The notes under the pieces: generated by a model
What the model was told of the DNA's origin: nothing
The model's database searches: none
Seen by the model: only the letters and a program-made list of their open reading frames with translations
Made by a program: the position numbers and the translations under genes
Shown: piece after piece, positions 22,354 through 30,669 of the stretch
Position numbering within the stretch: position 1 is the first letter of the stretch
Layout of the letters: each line of letters starts with the position of its first letter
DNA from: Microvirga massiliensis
GTDB taxonomy: Bacteria > Pseudomonadota > Alphaproteobacteria > Rhizobiales > Beijerinckiaceae
Assembly: GCF_001006805.1 (NCBI RefSeq)
Contig: NZ_LN811373.1
Location: 1 to 64,000, forward strand
DNA: 64,000 bases
Reading direction: 5' to 3'

Positions 22354-22766
22354 TGTCCGAGAAGGATTACCTGATCTGGTCGCGAGTGCATCAGCGCTTC
22401 TGGAGGGGTGGCTTCGGCTACACGACCAGGACCGACAAAGCCGGCCGTTTCAGCAAGGAGCAGGCGGAGCGGATCGTCGAGCGCGGGAACGCCTACCTGT
22501 GGCCTGACGAGCCCCCGAGGCAGCTGATGTTCCCTGCTCCCGCGGTCCAGGCCGTCCTCGAGGAGCACCGGGCGATCTGGAGCCGAGATGAGATGGCAAC
22601 CCAGGTCGACGAGGCCATGATCACTCTGGACAGGGTTGCGGAGGCCATTCTCGCGCTCAAGGAGCACGGGATCCTCGATCCCCGGGAGGATGACACCCCG
22701 GAACAGGCGGAGGCCCGTGCGCGGGCCTTGCGTTACGTGACACCCACACAGGAAGACGAGTCGTGA
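22353..22766 (+). CDS. Hypothetical protein
   Basis: A 137-residue helical protein beginning MSEKDYLIWSRVHQRFWRGG. The N-terminal part, DYLIWSRVHQRFWRGGFGYTTRTDKAGRFS followed by a helix, resembles small phage proteins related to DUF-type single-domain nucleic-acid binders. Unknown. The stop overlaps the next GTG. Confidence 0.6.
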   Translation: MSEKDYLIWSRVHQRFWRGGFGYTTRTDKAGRFSKEQAERIVERGNAYLWPDEPPRQLMFPAPAVQAVLEEHRAIWSRDEMATQVDEAMITLDRVAEAILALKEHGILDPREDDTPEQAEARARALRYVTPTQEDES

Positions 22767-23113
22767 AGAAGATACTCATTGCGCTGGCGCTACTCGCTGC
22801 CGGCCCCGCCACCGCTGACTCCGTGACGCTCGACAGCGCAAACCTCGCCTGTGCGAATTACTCCGACGCGCGCAAGCTTTCGACGCTGGCAGGGGACGTC
22901 GAAGCGTTCGGGAAATTCATGCGCCAGAAGAAGAGAAGCGGCGACTGCAAGGAGATCCAATCCGGCGTCGAGCTTTTCCTCGACAAATACGTCGGTCACC
23001 TCCACTGCATCCGGCCCCGAGGCGAGATCGAGTGCTGGTGGGCGTCGCTCGGTGGGAGCGATGCCGAGAAGCTCCGCCACGAATGCCGCATGGCGGGCCG
23101 CTGCCCCCTCTAG
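22763..23113 (+). CDS. Secreted Cys-rich hypothetical protein
   Basis: A 116-residue protein with a clear Sec signal peptide: KKILIALALLAAGPATADS, with signal peptidase cleavage likely after Ala18. Six cysteines follow in the mature part (positions 30, 62, 82, 91, 108 and 114), likely forming disulfides in the periplasm. GTG start, overlapping the previous stop. The target is unknown; such proteins in prophages often act on the envelope or on superinfection, which is inference. Confidence 0.7.
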   Translation: MKKILIALALLAAGPATADSVTLDSANLACANYSDARKLSTLAGDVEAFGKFMRQKKRSGDCKEIQSGVELFLDKYVGHLHCIRPRGEIECWWASLGGSDAEKLRHECRMAGRCPL

Positions 23114-23124
23114 GCCCGTCTCGC

Positions 23125-23358
23125 ATGAGCCTCATCCACAATGAGCGGGTCAAGCTTTCGGCCTCGGCGTTGAACGGCGTCGGCGTCGCGATGATTGCCG
23201 CAGGCTTCGTGACGCCGCTTGTCGCCATGACCTTCGATGTGCCCGGTTCCGCTGCCAGAGGAGCCCTCGTCACGACCCTGGCCGCGCTCGCTTGGCTTGT
23301 CGCCGGGGTCAGCCTACATTTGCTGGCGAGAAGGCTCCTCGGAGGGCTCCAAGAATGA
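23125..23358 (+). CDS. Two-span membrane protein
   Basis: A 77-residue protein with two membrane helices (LNGVGVAMIAAGFVTPLVAM and ALVTTLAALAWLVAGVSLHL) and a basic end ARRLLGG. Start at ATG 23,125; the longer frame is a shadow. Holin-like topology is possible, but the lysis genes are elsewhere. Stop overlaps the next ATG. Confidence 0.65.
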   Translation: MSLIHNERVKLSASALNGVGVAMIAAGFVTPLVAMTFDVPGSAARGALVTTLAALAWLVAGVSLHLLARRLLGGLQE

Positions 23359-23468
23359 CCGGAACGGATATCTATCTGATGTTCCTCGGCCCAGTCCTCG
23401 GGTTGGTCGCCGGTCTGGTGATCTATGCCATTGCCCGCCGGCAGAGCCAGAAAACCCACACCCGATGA
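23355..23468 (+). CDS. 37-residue membrane micro-protein
   Basis: A peptide that starts MTGTDIYLMFLGPVLGLVAG and has one membrane span followed by a basic tail RRQSQKTHTR, giving an N-out/C-in prediction. The ATG overlaps the previous stop (ATGA). It is the last gene of the rightward early operon and ends two bases from the stop of the convergent gene. Confidence 0.55.
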   Translation: MTGTDIYLMFLGPVLGLVAGLVIYAIARRQSQKTHTR

Positions 23469-23470
23469 GA

Positions 23471-24340
23471 CTAGGCCTGCTCGGCCCGGTGGAGGACCGC
23501 GTTCACCTCGCGCCCGAAAGCGTTGTCCTCCCCGATTCCCCAGTAGGCGCCGGCCCCATCCAGGGCCCGCTTGAACATCGCAGCCACCACCCGCTCGTGC
23601 TCGCCGCCCTCCGTGGCGAGCTCCCTGTAGGTGCGCTGCAGGTAGATCACCTCTAACAACAGCCCGTGCATGTCCCGGCCGAGCCACTGGCGCAGGAAGT
23701 GGTCAGTGCGCTGGGCATCGAGGCGCGCATCCGACACGCCCGGGAGCGTGGAGGTGTCGACGCCTGGCTCATAGCGTGGCGCCGGAATCAGGCCGGCATG
23801 CACCTTGTGGAAGTGCTCCTCGAGCTTCGACCAGGTCAGGATGCGCGCATCCGTGCGATCGACCTGCCGCTTGAAGCACGAGTCGAAGTGACTGACGCTC
23901 GCGCGCAACGTCGGCCCCAGCGACGCCAGGTGGAACTGGCGCTGCCCGTTGGCGGTACGCGGATCCCAGTCGACACCCGCCGCCGAGAAATGCTTGCGCC
24001 GTGACTCGATCTCGGCGCGCTGCAACCGCTGGCGCTTCTCGCGTTCCTTCTGCTGCTTCGGCGTCAGTGCTCTCGGCGCCGGCCGCGCCGCGGGAGCCCG
24101 CGCCTCGAGGGCTTCCCTGATCCGGAGGATCTTCGTCAGGCGCCGCACCTCCTTCTGCCACTGGCTCGCCAGCCGCTTGGCACGCTCGCCGAGCTCGTTC
24201 GCGCGCCGCTCCTTCTCGCCCTCGCCGCGGTTCTTGCAGCGGTCGGCCCTTGCGAAGTGGGCTTCCATCTGGCCGCGATAGCGCTCCACCCGCATCTGTG
24301 CCTGGGTGAGCCTCTCCGGGACGTCTCGGTGCTTGCCCAT
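23471..24340 (-). CDS. Hypothetical protein downstream of DnaB
   Basis: A 289-residue basic protein. The N-terminal half is a charged coiled coil (EKERRANELGERAKRLASQWQ region); the C-terminal half is conserved-looking and helical, with QRTDHFLRQWLGRDMHGLLLEVIYLQRTYREL. Position after the helicase suggests a replication accessory such as a loader or primase partner, but no motif confirms it. I use ATG 24,340 instead of an upstream start inside dnaB. Its stop is two bases away from the converging operon. Confidence 0.65.
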   Translation of the reverse strand: MGKHRDVPERLTQAQMRVERYRGQMEAHFARADRCKNRGEGEKERRANELGERAKRLASQWQKEVRRLTKILRIREALEARAPAARPAPRALTPKQQKEREKRQRLQRAEIESRRKHFSAAGVDWDPRTANGQRQFHLASLGPTLRASVSHFDSCFKRQVDRTDARILTWSKLEEHFHKVHAGLIPAPRYEPGVDTSTLPGVSDARLDAQRTDHFLRQWLGRDMHGLLLEVIYLQRTYRELATEGGEHERVVAAMFKRALDGAGAYWGIGEDNAFGREVNAVLHRAEQA

Positions 24341-24342
24341 GG

Positions 24343-26154
24343 TCAGCCCGTCAGTTCCGGCATGAAGACGTACCATTCGCCCTCAGCCTCGCCGCGCGTC
24401 CAGTAGGCGATGCCCTCCCTCTGCAGAGTCAGCACTGCGGTCGAGAACTTCGTCTCGATCTGCTTCTCCGTGAACCCGGGCCCGAGATCGTCGGCGAACT
24501 TGCTGCGCGCGATCTCCACGGGCACCAGGCGCGTGCTCTTCTTTAACCTGCGGTCCTCACGGCGCTGCCAATCGCTCGGGTTCACTGCATGCTGACTCGA
24601 GGTTGCGCTGCGGATTGCCCCGAGTGCAGCCGACACCTCGGGGTTGAACCGCTTCTGCTTCTCCTTCCGCTCCCGCTCGGGCAGCGGCTCGATCTCCCGC
24701 TCCCACGGCTCGTTGAGGAACTTCGTGACGTCCGCGTCGAACCCGAGCACGACGCTCGCTTCCGGACCATGCCGGTTTTTCCCGACGATCACCTCGGCGA
24801 TGCCGCACGCTCGCTGCATCGCGCGCTCGTAGTTGAGCCGTGCCTCCGTGCCATCCGGAGGCGCCTTCATTTTCCGCAGGTAATACTCCTCGCGATACAC
24901 GAACATCACGATGTCCGCGTCCTGCTCGATCGAGCCGGACTCGCGCAGATCGGCCAGCATCGGACGCTTGTCATCACGCTCTTCGACCTTGCGGGACAGC
25001 TGCGAGAGCGCGATGACTGGTACCTCGAGTTCTTTGGCGAGCGCTTTGAGACCGGTGGTAATCTCGGTTACCTCCTGGACTCTGTTGTCGTTGGCTCTCG
25101 AGGATCCTTTCAACAGTTGCAGGTAGTCGACGATCAGCAACGAGAGACCTTTGCGCTTCTTCAAGGCTTTCGCTCGCAGACGCAAAGCCGCGATGCTCAG
25201 TTCCCCCGTCTGATCGATCTCGAGGGGCAGGCCACGGAGTTCCCTCTGTGCAAGGATGAAGCGCTCCATCTCCTCTTCGGTCGCAAAGCCCCTGCGCACC
25301 TTCCAGAGCGGCACGCCCGATTGCTCGGAGATAATCCGCTTGGTGAGCTGCTCGGATGACATCTCGAGAGAGTTAAAGCCCACCACACCGGTACGCTCGC
25401 CGGCATTCCGCTTTCCCTTCAGCATGCGTCCGACATTGAAAGCGATGTTCGTGGCGAGGGCCGTCTTTCCCATGCCGGGACGGCCCGCGAGGATGATGAG
25501 GTCGGTGTCCTGCAAGCCCCCGAGCGCATCGTCGAGGCGCGGCAGGCCTGTCGAGAGACCGACCAGCGCACCGCCGGCCTTGTAGGCCTCCTGGGCCGAG
25601 ATGACAGCCCTGTCCGAGGCGGTATCGAAGGCTTCGAAATCCGAGTGCTCGCCAGGGTCGGCGCGCAGGTTCACGAGGCGGTCGACAGCCGCGTAGACCA
25701 GACTCTTGGAGGTCGCGGCGGGCGGCGCATTGTAGGCGACATCAAGCATGTCCTCGGCGACTGAGATCATCTGCCGCCTGACGTGCAGGTCGTTCAGGAT
25801 CATCGCATACTCCCGCGCTTGCGAGGGCAGTGCGGCTTCCGACTGCAGGCGGAACAAATATTGCCCGAGCGTCAGTCCCCCGAGATCGACGTCGGCGAGG
25901 AATGACTTGAGCGTGATCGCGTTGGCCGTCTTGCCCTGCGCGAGAAGCGCGGACGTGACCTCAAAGATCTTGCGATGCAAGTCTTCGAAAAAACACTCGG
26001 GCGTGAGGATGTCCGCGCACTTGCCATAAGCGTCGTTGTTGAGGAGGAGCGAGCCCAGCACCGCAGCCTCGACCTCGAGGTTGTGCGGCATCACGCGTTC
26101 TTCTGGCAGACCGAGAGCGGCCCTGGCTGTGCGTCGTTGTTCCCCCGCCATCAT
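24343..26154 (-). CDS. dnaB: Replicative DNA helicase, DnaB family
   Basis: A 603-residue hexameric 5'-3' helicase. The N-terminal primase-interaction domain starts MPHNLEVEAAVLGSLLLNND (residue 22 on). The RecA-like motor has Walker A AGRPGMGKT (223-231) and Walker B LLIVDYLQLL (339-348), then SQLSRKVEERDDKRPMLADLRESGSIEQDAD, a typical DnaB segment. The C-terminal extension of about 130 residues is longer than usual and may hold a separate winged helix (VPVEIARSKFADDLG). ATG 26,154 overlaps the transporter stop; the upstream frame is a shadow of that gene. Confidence 0.95.
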   Translation of the reverse strand: MMAGEQRRTARAALGLPEERVMPHNLEVEAAVLGSLLLNNDAYGKCADILTPECFFEDLHRKIFEVTSALLAQGKTANAITLKSFLADVDLGGLTLGQYLFRLQSEAALPSQAREYAMILNDLHVRRQMISVAEDMLDVAYNAPPAATSKSLVYAAVDRLVNLRADPGEHSDFEAFDTASDRAVISAQEAYKAGGALVGLSTGLPRLDDALGGLQDTDLIILAGRPGMGKTALATNIAFNVGRMLKGKRNAGERTGVVGFNSLEMSSEQLTKRIISEQSGVPLWKVRRGFATEEEMERFILAQRELRGLPLEIDQTGELSIAALRLRAKALKKRKGLSLLIVDYLQLLKGSSRANDNRVQEVTEITTGLKALAKELEVPVIALSQLSRKVEERDDKRPMLADLRESGSIEQDADIVMFVYREEYYLRKMKAPPDGTEARLNYERAMQRACGIAEVIVGKNRHGPEASVVLGFDADVTKFLNEPWEREIEPLPERERKEKQKRFNPEVSAALGAIRSATSSQHAVNPSDWQRREDRRLKKSTRLVPVEIARSKFADDLGPGFTEKQIETKFSTAVLTLQREGIAYWTRGEAEGEWYVFMPELTG

Positions 26155-26675
26155 GCGGTCCTCGGCGCCGACGCCATCTGGCGGATGATCAGGGCCGCGA
26201 GCAGCGACATCCAGACCTTTCCGATCGTCTGGCCGGCGAGGTAGGACAGGTCGCCAAAGGCGAGCCAGAGGAAGACAAGCGAGTCGACCAGCGCGCCGAC
26301 TGCGCCACTGGCGAAGACAGCCATGGCGGGGCGTAGGGGACGCAGGCGCCCATAGACCAACAGATCGACGGTCTCGGACACGAGAAACGCGGCAGCCGAG
26401 GCAAAGGCCAGGATCGGCGACGCCAGGATTCCCGACAGGGCGGCGCCGACCAGGATAGCGGCAAACGCCACACGGCTTCCGAAGAAGCGATGCACCAGGT
26501 CTCGCAGCACCAGGCCCAGCCCGATGATGAGAACCCCGCTCGGCGCCAGGATCCCGAAGCCGACCGGCACAACACACGGGCCCGCGGAGCAGTCGCCGAC
26601 ATTCTCGATGAACCAATTGCTCAGCGGTACCGTGAGCAGGAATGCGGCGAGGCTCGCATAGGCCAGCGCTTTCAT
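26151..26675 (-). CDS. VUT-family (YhhQ-like) 7-deazaguanine precursor transporter
   Basis: A 174-residue membrane protein with about five or six helices. The VPVGFGILAPSGVLIIGLGLVLRDLVHRFFG segment, with an RD pair at a helix end, is the signature of the VUT/YhhQ family that imports queuosine precursors (preQ0/preQ1), including the phage branch. It lies between dnaB and dpdA and overlaps both by four bases. Together with DpdA it implies salvage of a 7-deazaguanine for DNA modification. Substrate choice between preQ0 and preQ1 cannot be read from the sequence. Confidence 0.85.
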   Translation of the reverse strand: MKALAYASLAAFLLTVPLSNWFIENVGDCSAGPCVVPVGFGILAPSGVLIIGLGLVLRDLVHRFFGSRVAFAAILVGAALSGILASPILAFASAAAFLVSETVDLLVYGRLRPLRPAMAVFASGAVGALVDSLVFLWLAFGDLSYLAGQTIGKVWMSLLAALIIRQMASAPRTA

Positions 26676-27598
26676 TCGGCAGCCTCCTGAAGCAGCGGCA
26701 ATGACATCTGCCAGTGGGTCTCGGTGAGATCAGCGACGGATTCGACCTCCTCGACGAAGGCCGCGGCCTCGCGCCAGTCGTTTGCTGAGCGAGGCTTGAT
26801 GCCCCGGGACCGGAGGATCTCGCGCGCTTCCCGGGCCGTGAGCTTGCGCCCGAGTTCCTCCTCGAGCGCGACCCTCTCCTCGATCGCATGCTTGAACGCG
26901 TGCAGGCTCCACGCCATCGAGTCGGCCGAATAGAGCAGCGCCCGCACGCACGGGTCTTTCAAGGCCGTCTTCTTCAAGCCGAAGCCGTGCAATCGCAGAT
27001 CGGGCCTAAACCCCTTGATGCCGGCGAGAATGTGGATGACGTCCGCTACAGAGCCATTGCGCTTGCAGACGCTTCCCACGCCCACCCACATGCTCGTTGT
27101 GAGGCGACACCCATACATCCGAATGTGACGCTGATAATCTTCCGGGTTGTATCCCTGCAGAACGGGGATCACCGCGAAAGGGATCCGCCCTTCGAACAGA
27201 TCCTCGAGGGCGGCGAGCAATAGGTCATAGCGCTCGATCGTCAGTTGCTGGTGATGGCGCACCATCTCGGCGTGACGCTTCGCCGTGAGATCCTTCTCGT
27301 CGACCTGCAAGAGCTTCGCGACGACGGAGCGCTCGCACATGTAGTCCTGGGCCGACGCCGCCACGATGCGGGCCGTCCCTTGCGTGTGCAGCTCCCACAG
27401 CCTGCGGGCATAAGCTTCGACCGGATGCGGGTATCCGCCGTGCTGGTCGAGCGTCGAGAACGCGCCCGAGTCGATAAATACCTGGCGGGCGCCGAGCGGC
27501 TTGCGGCGCGTCATCAACCGGTGGATCGAGATGCACACGCGGTGGAACCGGTGCGCATCGCTCGGCTGATGGATCCCGACATAGAAGTCCACGCTCAT
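26672..27598 (-). CDS. dpdA: DpdA-like DNA 7-deazaguanine transglycosylase
   Basis: A 308-residue protein of the TGT superfamily, DNA-acting DpdA branch. Motifs in order are FIDSGAFS (41-48) with the conserved Asp, SAQDYMC (82-88) with a second Asp, VIPVLQGYNPEDY (143-155), GVGS, LRLHGFGLK (201-209) and YSADSMAWS (223-231). These correspond to the phage DpdA pattern. The enzyme swaps guanine in DNA for a 7-deazaguanine base, protecting DNA against restriction. It overlaps the VUT and MT-A70 genes on both sides, which fits a modification operon. Confidence 0.85.
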   Translation of the reverse strand: MSVDFYVGIHQPSDAHRFHRVCISIHRLMTRRKPLGARQVFIDSGAFSTLDQHGGYPHPVEAYARRLWELHTQGTARIVAASAQDYMCERSVVAKLLQVDEKDLTAKRHAEMVRHHQQLTIERYDLLLAALEDLFEGRIPFAVIPVLQGYNPEDYQRHIRMYGCRLTTSMWVGVGSVCKRNGSVADVIHILAGIKGFRPDLRLHGFGLKKTALKDPCVRALLYSADSMAWSLHAFKHAIEERVALEEELGRKLTAREAREILRSRGIKPRSANDWREAAAFVEEVESVADLTETHWQMSLPLLQEAAE

Positions 27599-28185
27599 GC
27601 CGCGGCCTCGAACATGTCGAGCTCATCCCCGAAGGAATGCCAGCCGGGGCGCCTGGTGCGCGCAAAGACATCCGCGCGCCGCGTCAACTGCGTGCAGCGC
27701 TCGTCGACCATCTCGTAGAAGCTTTCAGGCTTCTGGGAGTGCTTCCGCCGGATGCCTTTGAACAGGCCCGGGAGCGCCGCATGCTTCGGCTCGCCGCGCG
27801 TGGCGACAATGACGGGCTCCGCCATAGACCGCACGCGGTAGCCCGTGCCGATCGCCGGCCTGCCCGACAGGAAGATCTTCTCCCAGTAAAGCAGGGTCTT
27901 GTATTCGTAGCCCCAGGCTTTGACGCACTCGATCTGCTTGTCGAGGAGTGGCGCGGTCGCCCAACACAACAGCAGGCAGTCGGGATCGGCGAGATCTCCG
28001 ATCGGAAAGCGCCAGAATATCTCTTCGACTGGGTAGCAGCGGTAGTGCTTCGATGCGCTTTTCTCGCCACCACGCTCGCTGCGGGTCCGAAAGCGCCAGG
28101 GCGGATCCGCGACCACAAGGGAGTAGTAGTGCGGGCGCAGATCCCCGAACTGCCATGCCTCGAGAGGCGCGAAGAGTCCCCTCAT
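27595..28185 (-). CDS. MT-A70-type adenine DNA methyltransferase
   Basis: A 196-residue SAM-dependent methyltransferase. The catalytic DPPW is at 27-30, followed by the YRCYPVEEI segment and the LLLCWATAPLLDKQIECVKAWGYEY block, then the typical KHSQKPESFYEMVDE. In phages this family makes N6-methyladenine in DNA. Gene overlap with dpdA suggests joint expression, so phage DNA could carry two modifications. The recognition site cannot be predicted. Confidence 0.92.
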   Translation of the reverse strand: MRGLFAPLEAWQFGDLRPHYYSLVVADPPWRFRTRSERGGEKSASKHYRCYPVEEIFWRFPIGDLADPDCLLLCWATAPLLDKQIECVKAWGYEYKTLLYWEKIFLSGRPAIGTGYRVRSMAEPVIVATRGEPKHAALPGLFKGIRRKHSQKPESFYEMVDERCTQLTRRADVFARTRRPGWHSFGDELDMFEAAA

Positions 28186-29126
28186 CCCCCGATGCCTCGG
28201 AGCCTGACGAGTTCCTTGTTGAGGAAGATCACGTCGATGCCGACGGATTGCAGGGTCGGCGTCGCCTCGATCAGCGCACGGTGAAACGCCGGGATGCTCG
28301 GCCAGCCGCCGTCGTCGGTGAGCGTGCGCAGCGAATAGGGATATCCGTCGTACGTGCGCTTCAGTGACCGCGCGAGTTGGCTCAGGATCTCGACCGCGCC
28401 CCGCGGGCCGTTGATCCGCACAGTCTCGGGACTGTCTGCAATCGGCTCAGGCGCAGGCTCTTCCGCGCGATCATTTTCGGCAGCTGTTTCGAGGGGGGCA
28501 GCCGGCGCCGGCTCGGGCTCCCCCGCGATCGATGCCAACCCCTCGCCCGTGTTGAACGCCGTGAAGCGCTGGCACACGATCTCCCGGATGGTGGCGGGAG
28601 TCTCGGGAGCCGCTGGCGGTTCGGGGTCAGGAGGAGTCCCCTCCCCGCCAGCGTCGCTCCCGGCCGACACGGCTTCAGTGGATTCGGGCTCATTCCCGAC
28701 CTGCACCTGGCCAGTGCTTTCTTCCTCCGATTGCTGTTGGCTCGCCGACAAGCCTACCTCCACGCTCCGATCGGAGGCGTCTTTGCCCGGGGCGCGGCTC
28801 ATCCGCCGGGAGGCGTGCGTGGAGGATCTGTCACGTTGGGAGATGGCGCGCGGATCGCCGGCCTCGCGGGCCTCAGCGATATGCGTGCGGACCCAACGAT
28901 CACCGTGCCCGAAGCACTCTCCGATCTCCTCCTGGGAGAGATCGGTACGCGACCAGAGGACCAGTACCTCGTCGCGCAGGCTCAGCGTCGCCCGCGCAAC
29001 ATCGGGCTGCAGGTTGAGAAGCATTCCCATGCAGCCGGCGACACGGTTGTTGAGGTGCGCGAGCTCGCGCGAGATGTCGACCAGTTCACCAATAACCTCG
29101 TCGCGTGCCGCGCGCTTACTCTTCAT
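28182..29126 (-). CDS. HTH-containing hypothetical protein with disordered linker
   Basis: A 314-residue protein with an N-terminal helical region (1-60), then LSQEEIGECFGHGDRWVRTHIAEARE (about 65-90), which resembles a helix-turn-helix. A Glu/Pro/Ser-rich disordered linker of about 130 residues follows. The C-terminus (from PRGAVEILSQLARSLKRTYDGYPYSLRTL) looks folded and contains another small helix-rich segment. A DNA-binding regulatory or replication role is plausible. The start is ATG 29,126, because the upstream extension is a shadow. Confidence 0.6.
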   Translation of the reverse strand: MKSKRAARDEVIGELVDISRELAHLNNRVAGCMGMLLNLQPDVARATLSLRDEVLVLWSRTDLSQEEIGECFGHGDRWVRTHIAEAREAGDPRAISQRDRSSTHASRRMSRAPGKDASDRSVEVGLSASQQQSEEESTGQVQVGNEPESTEAVSAGSDAGGEGTPPDPEPPAAPETPATIREIVCQRFTAFNTGEGLASIAGEPEPAPAAPLETAAENDRAEEPAPEPIADSPETVRINGPRGAVEILSQLARSLKRTYDGYPYSLRTLTDDGGWPSIPAFHRALIEATPTLQSVGIDVIFLNKELVRLRGIGG

Positions 29127-29340
29127 GATCGGACCCGTACCGTTTGGCGTAGGAGCGAGCCGCGAAGCGCAGTTCCGGAGACGCGCACATGCGGCAGTAG
29201 ATCTTTCCGCGGTCACCCCACGACGGATTGGCGGGGTCACCGCAGTCGGAGCACAAAGGCTCCTGCGGAGGCGGAGGCGGCGGTTTCGCGGGCCGCGCTG
29301 CGGGCAGTGGCTCGAAGAAGTCCTTGCCCTTCAGCGCCAT
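29116..29340 (-). CDS. Zinc-ribbon-like small protein
   Basis: A 74-residue protein with a polyproline stretch followed by CSDCGDPANPSWGDRGKIYCRMC, two CXXC knuckles about 16 residues apart, which would hold one zinc. It starts at ATG 29,340, sharing a base with the RuvC-like stop (TGATG). It overlaps the following gene by 11 bases. Adaptor role likely; function unknown. Confidence 0.6.
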   Translation of the reverse strand: MALKGKDFFEPLPAARPAKPPPPPPQEPLCSDCGDPANPSWGDRGKIYCRMCASPELRFAARSYAKRYGSDHEE

Positions 29341-29948
29341 CACCCTGCCCCTGCGAGGCGAGCGACGCCGATCGGCACGCGCTGGCCGAACATGATCTCG
29401 TAGGGAGGCGTCCAGCGCCCGTGCGTGCGTTGCGCCCAGTGCCAGATCGCCACCGCATCAGCGCGGTTGTCGTCGGTGCAGTAGAACGGGAGGTAGCCCC
29501 ATTCCTTGCAGCGGTTCAGGACAGCCTTCTTGGTGTCCCTGCGCTCGCCGGCATTCGCCTTGTCGATGAACTTCGCGCGGACGGTCGCGGGCCAGACCTT
29601 CTCGATCGGGATCCTTTCCTTCTGGGCCTTGAGGCGCAGCGTCGTGACGAGGGCGATCGGAAGCCATAGCTCCAGCGCCCCGCGGGGGCGCCCGTCCCGC
29701 GGCTTCGCGGTCGGGTTGAGCGGCGCCTCAAAGACGATCCTGTCGGGCCAATCCTCTTTCCACCCGAGACGATGGTCGAGGAACGTCTCGAGGTTCTCGC
29801 ACATGTGCGCGATGTCCTCGTCGACATCCTCGTACTTGCGCTTGCGCAAGCTGACCGTCATCGAGTTCAGGCGCGACAGGTCATCCTTGGGAGGACGACC
29901 CATCGCAACGCCTGTCTTGATCGAGAGATCAAACGCCCAGACGTTCAT
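29340..29948 (-). CDS. RuvC-like Holliday junction nuclease
   Basis: A 202-residue RNase H-fold nuclease. Asp7 in FDLSIKTGVA, Glu74 in IVFEAPL, and Asp160/Asp164 in TDDNRADAVAIWHW reproduce the acidic catalytic set of phage RuvC-like resolvases. It likely resolves branched DNA produced by RecT-type recombination and replication before packaging. Located within the replication operon. A conserved Cys and Lys-rich loop precedes the last acidic pair. Confidence 0.85.
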   Translation of the reverse strand: MNVWAFDLSIKTGVAMGRPPKDDLSRLNSMTVSLRKRKYEDVDEDIAHMCENLETFLDHRLGWKEDWPDRIVFEAPLNPTAKPRDGRPRGALELWLPIALVTTLRLKAQKERIPIEKVWPATVRAKFIDKANAGERRDTKKAVLNRCKEWGYLPFYCTDDNRADAVAIWHWAQRTHGRWTPPYEIMFGQRVPIGVARLAGAG

Positions 29949-29957
29949 GGCGCGCGA

Positions 29958-30581
29958 TCAGTTCAGGATCGTGTAGCTGCCGTCTGCCTTCGCGGGCTTG
30001 CGCCGCTCGCGCCGCGGCGCAGCACTGTCGTCGTTCGACGCGAGCTGCGCGGAGACCTCGCGGATATGCGCGTCGCCTTTCGCGATCTCGGACCTCATGG
30101 ACTCGCGAAACGACTCGACGCTGTCGGACGCCTCGGTCTTCTTGCGCCGGCCGCGGGCCCGCTTCTCAGCCTTGGCATCGACCTCCTCGGGAGCCGGCGC
30201 CAGGTGAGCATTGGCCTCGAATGCCTTCTCAGCCTCCTCGAGGGGCATGCCGCCGTTCGCGGGAGCGGGCTCGTCTTCCTCTTTCGCCTGCGCGGCCAGG
30301 TCACCGTAGTGGGAGTTCCGGCTCCACTTCTCGGCGCGCATGATGCCGACGTAAGCCTCGAGGTTGTCGAGGTACTCTTCGCGTTTCAGTTCATCCATGC
30401 GGTCGAGCCGCTTGATGAGGTTGAAGACTCCGGTGTGGAGGTTGGAGTTTTCCTTGTGATGAAGGACGCGCTCGCCGTGCGCGCCCCTGATCTCCGCAAT
30501 TTTGGAGACCACGTTGTTGCCTTCGTTGACCAGCGCGACGAGAACCTTGCTGGCAATCATCCTCTCTGACGTCTCACCCAT
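29958..30581 (-). CDS. Hypothetical protein with helical N-domain
   Basis: A 207-residue protein. The N-terminal 80 residues, with VVSKIAEIRGAHGERVLHHKENSNLHTGVFNLIKRLDRMDE, are helical and basic; the rest is a charged linker with KRARGRRKK and a short end. A DNA-associated role is likely from charge, but the family is not identified. It follows an 88-base gap with hairpins. Confidence 0.65.
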   Translation of the reverse strand: MGETSERMIASKVLVALVNEGNNVVSKIAEIRGAHGERVLHHKENSNLHTGVFNLIKRLDRMDELKREEYLDNLEAYVGIMRAEKWSRNSHYGDLAAQAKEEDEPAPANGGMPLEEAEKAFEANAHLAPAPEEVDAKAEKRARGRRKKTEASDSVESFRESMRSEIAKGDAHIREVSAQLASNDDSAAPRRERRKPAKADGSYTILN

Positions 30582-30669
30582 TACGCATTACTCCGGGGCG
30601 GTTAACGGTGCCGGTGCAGGCTCGACACCGGGGACTCTCCAGGCCTGCTCTGGAGTTTTCCGGGGACGC
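30582..30669. promoter_or_regulatory. Two hairpins in an operon gap
   Basis: CCGGTG (30,611-30,616) pairs with CACCGG (30,626-30,631), and CTCCAG (30,637-30,642) pairs with CTGGAG (30,650-30,655), followed on the plus strand by TTTTCC. On the plus strand the second hairpin resembles a weak terminator; on the minus strand both could act as an attenuator or processing site within the operon. Confidence 0.4.

Noticed and set aside
26155..26889. N-terminal extension of DnaB (848 codons in total)
   Set aside because: The extra part is a shadow of the VUT transporter; DnaB homology starts just after ATG 26,154.
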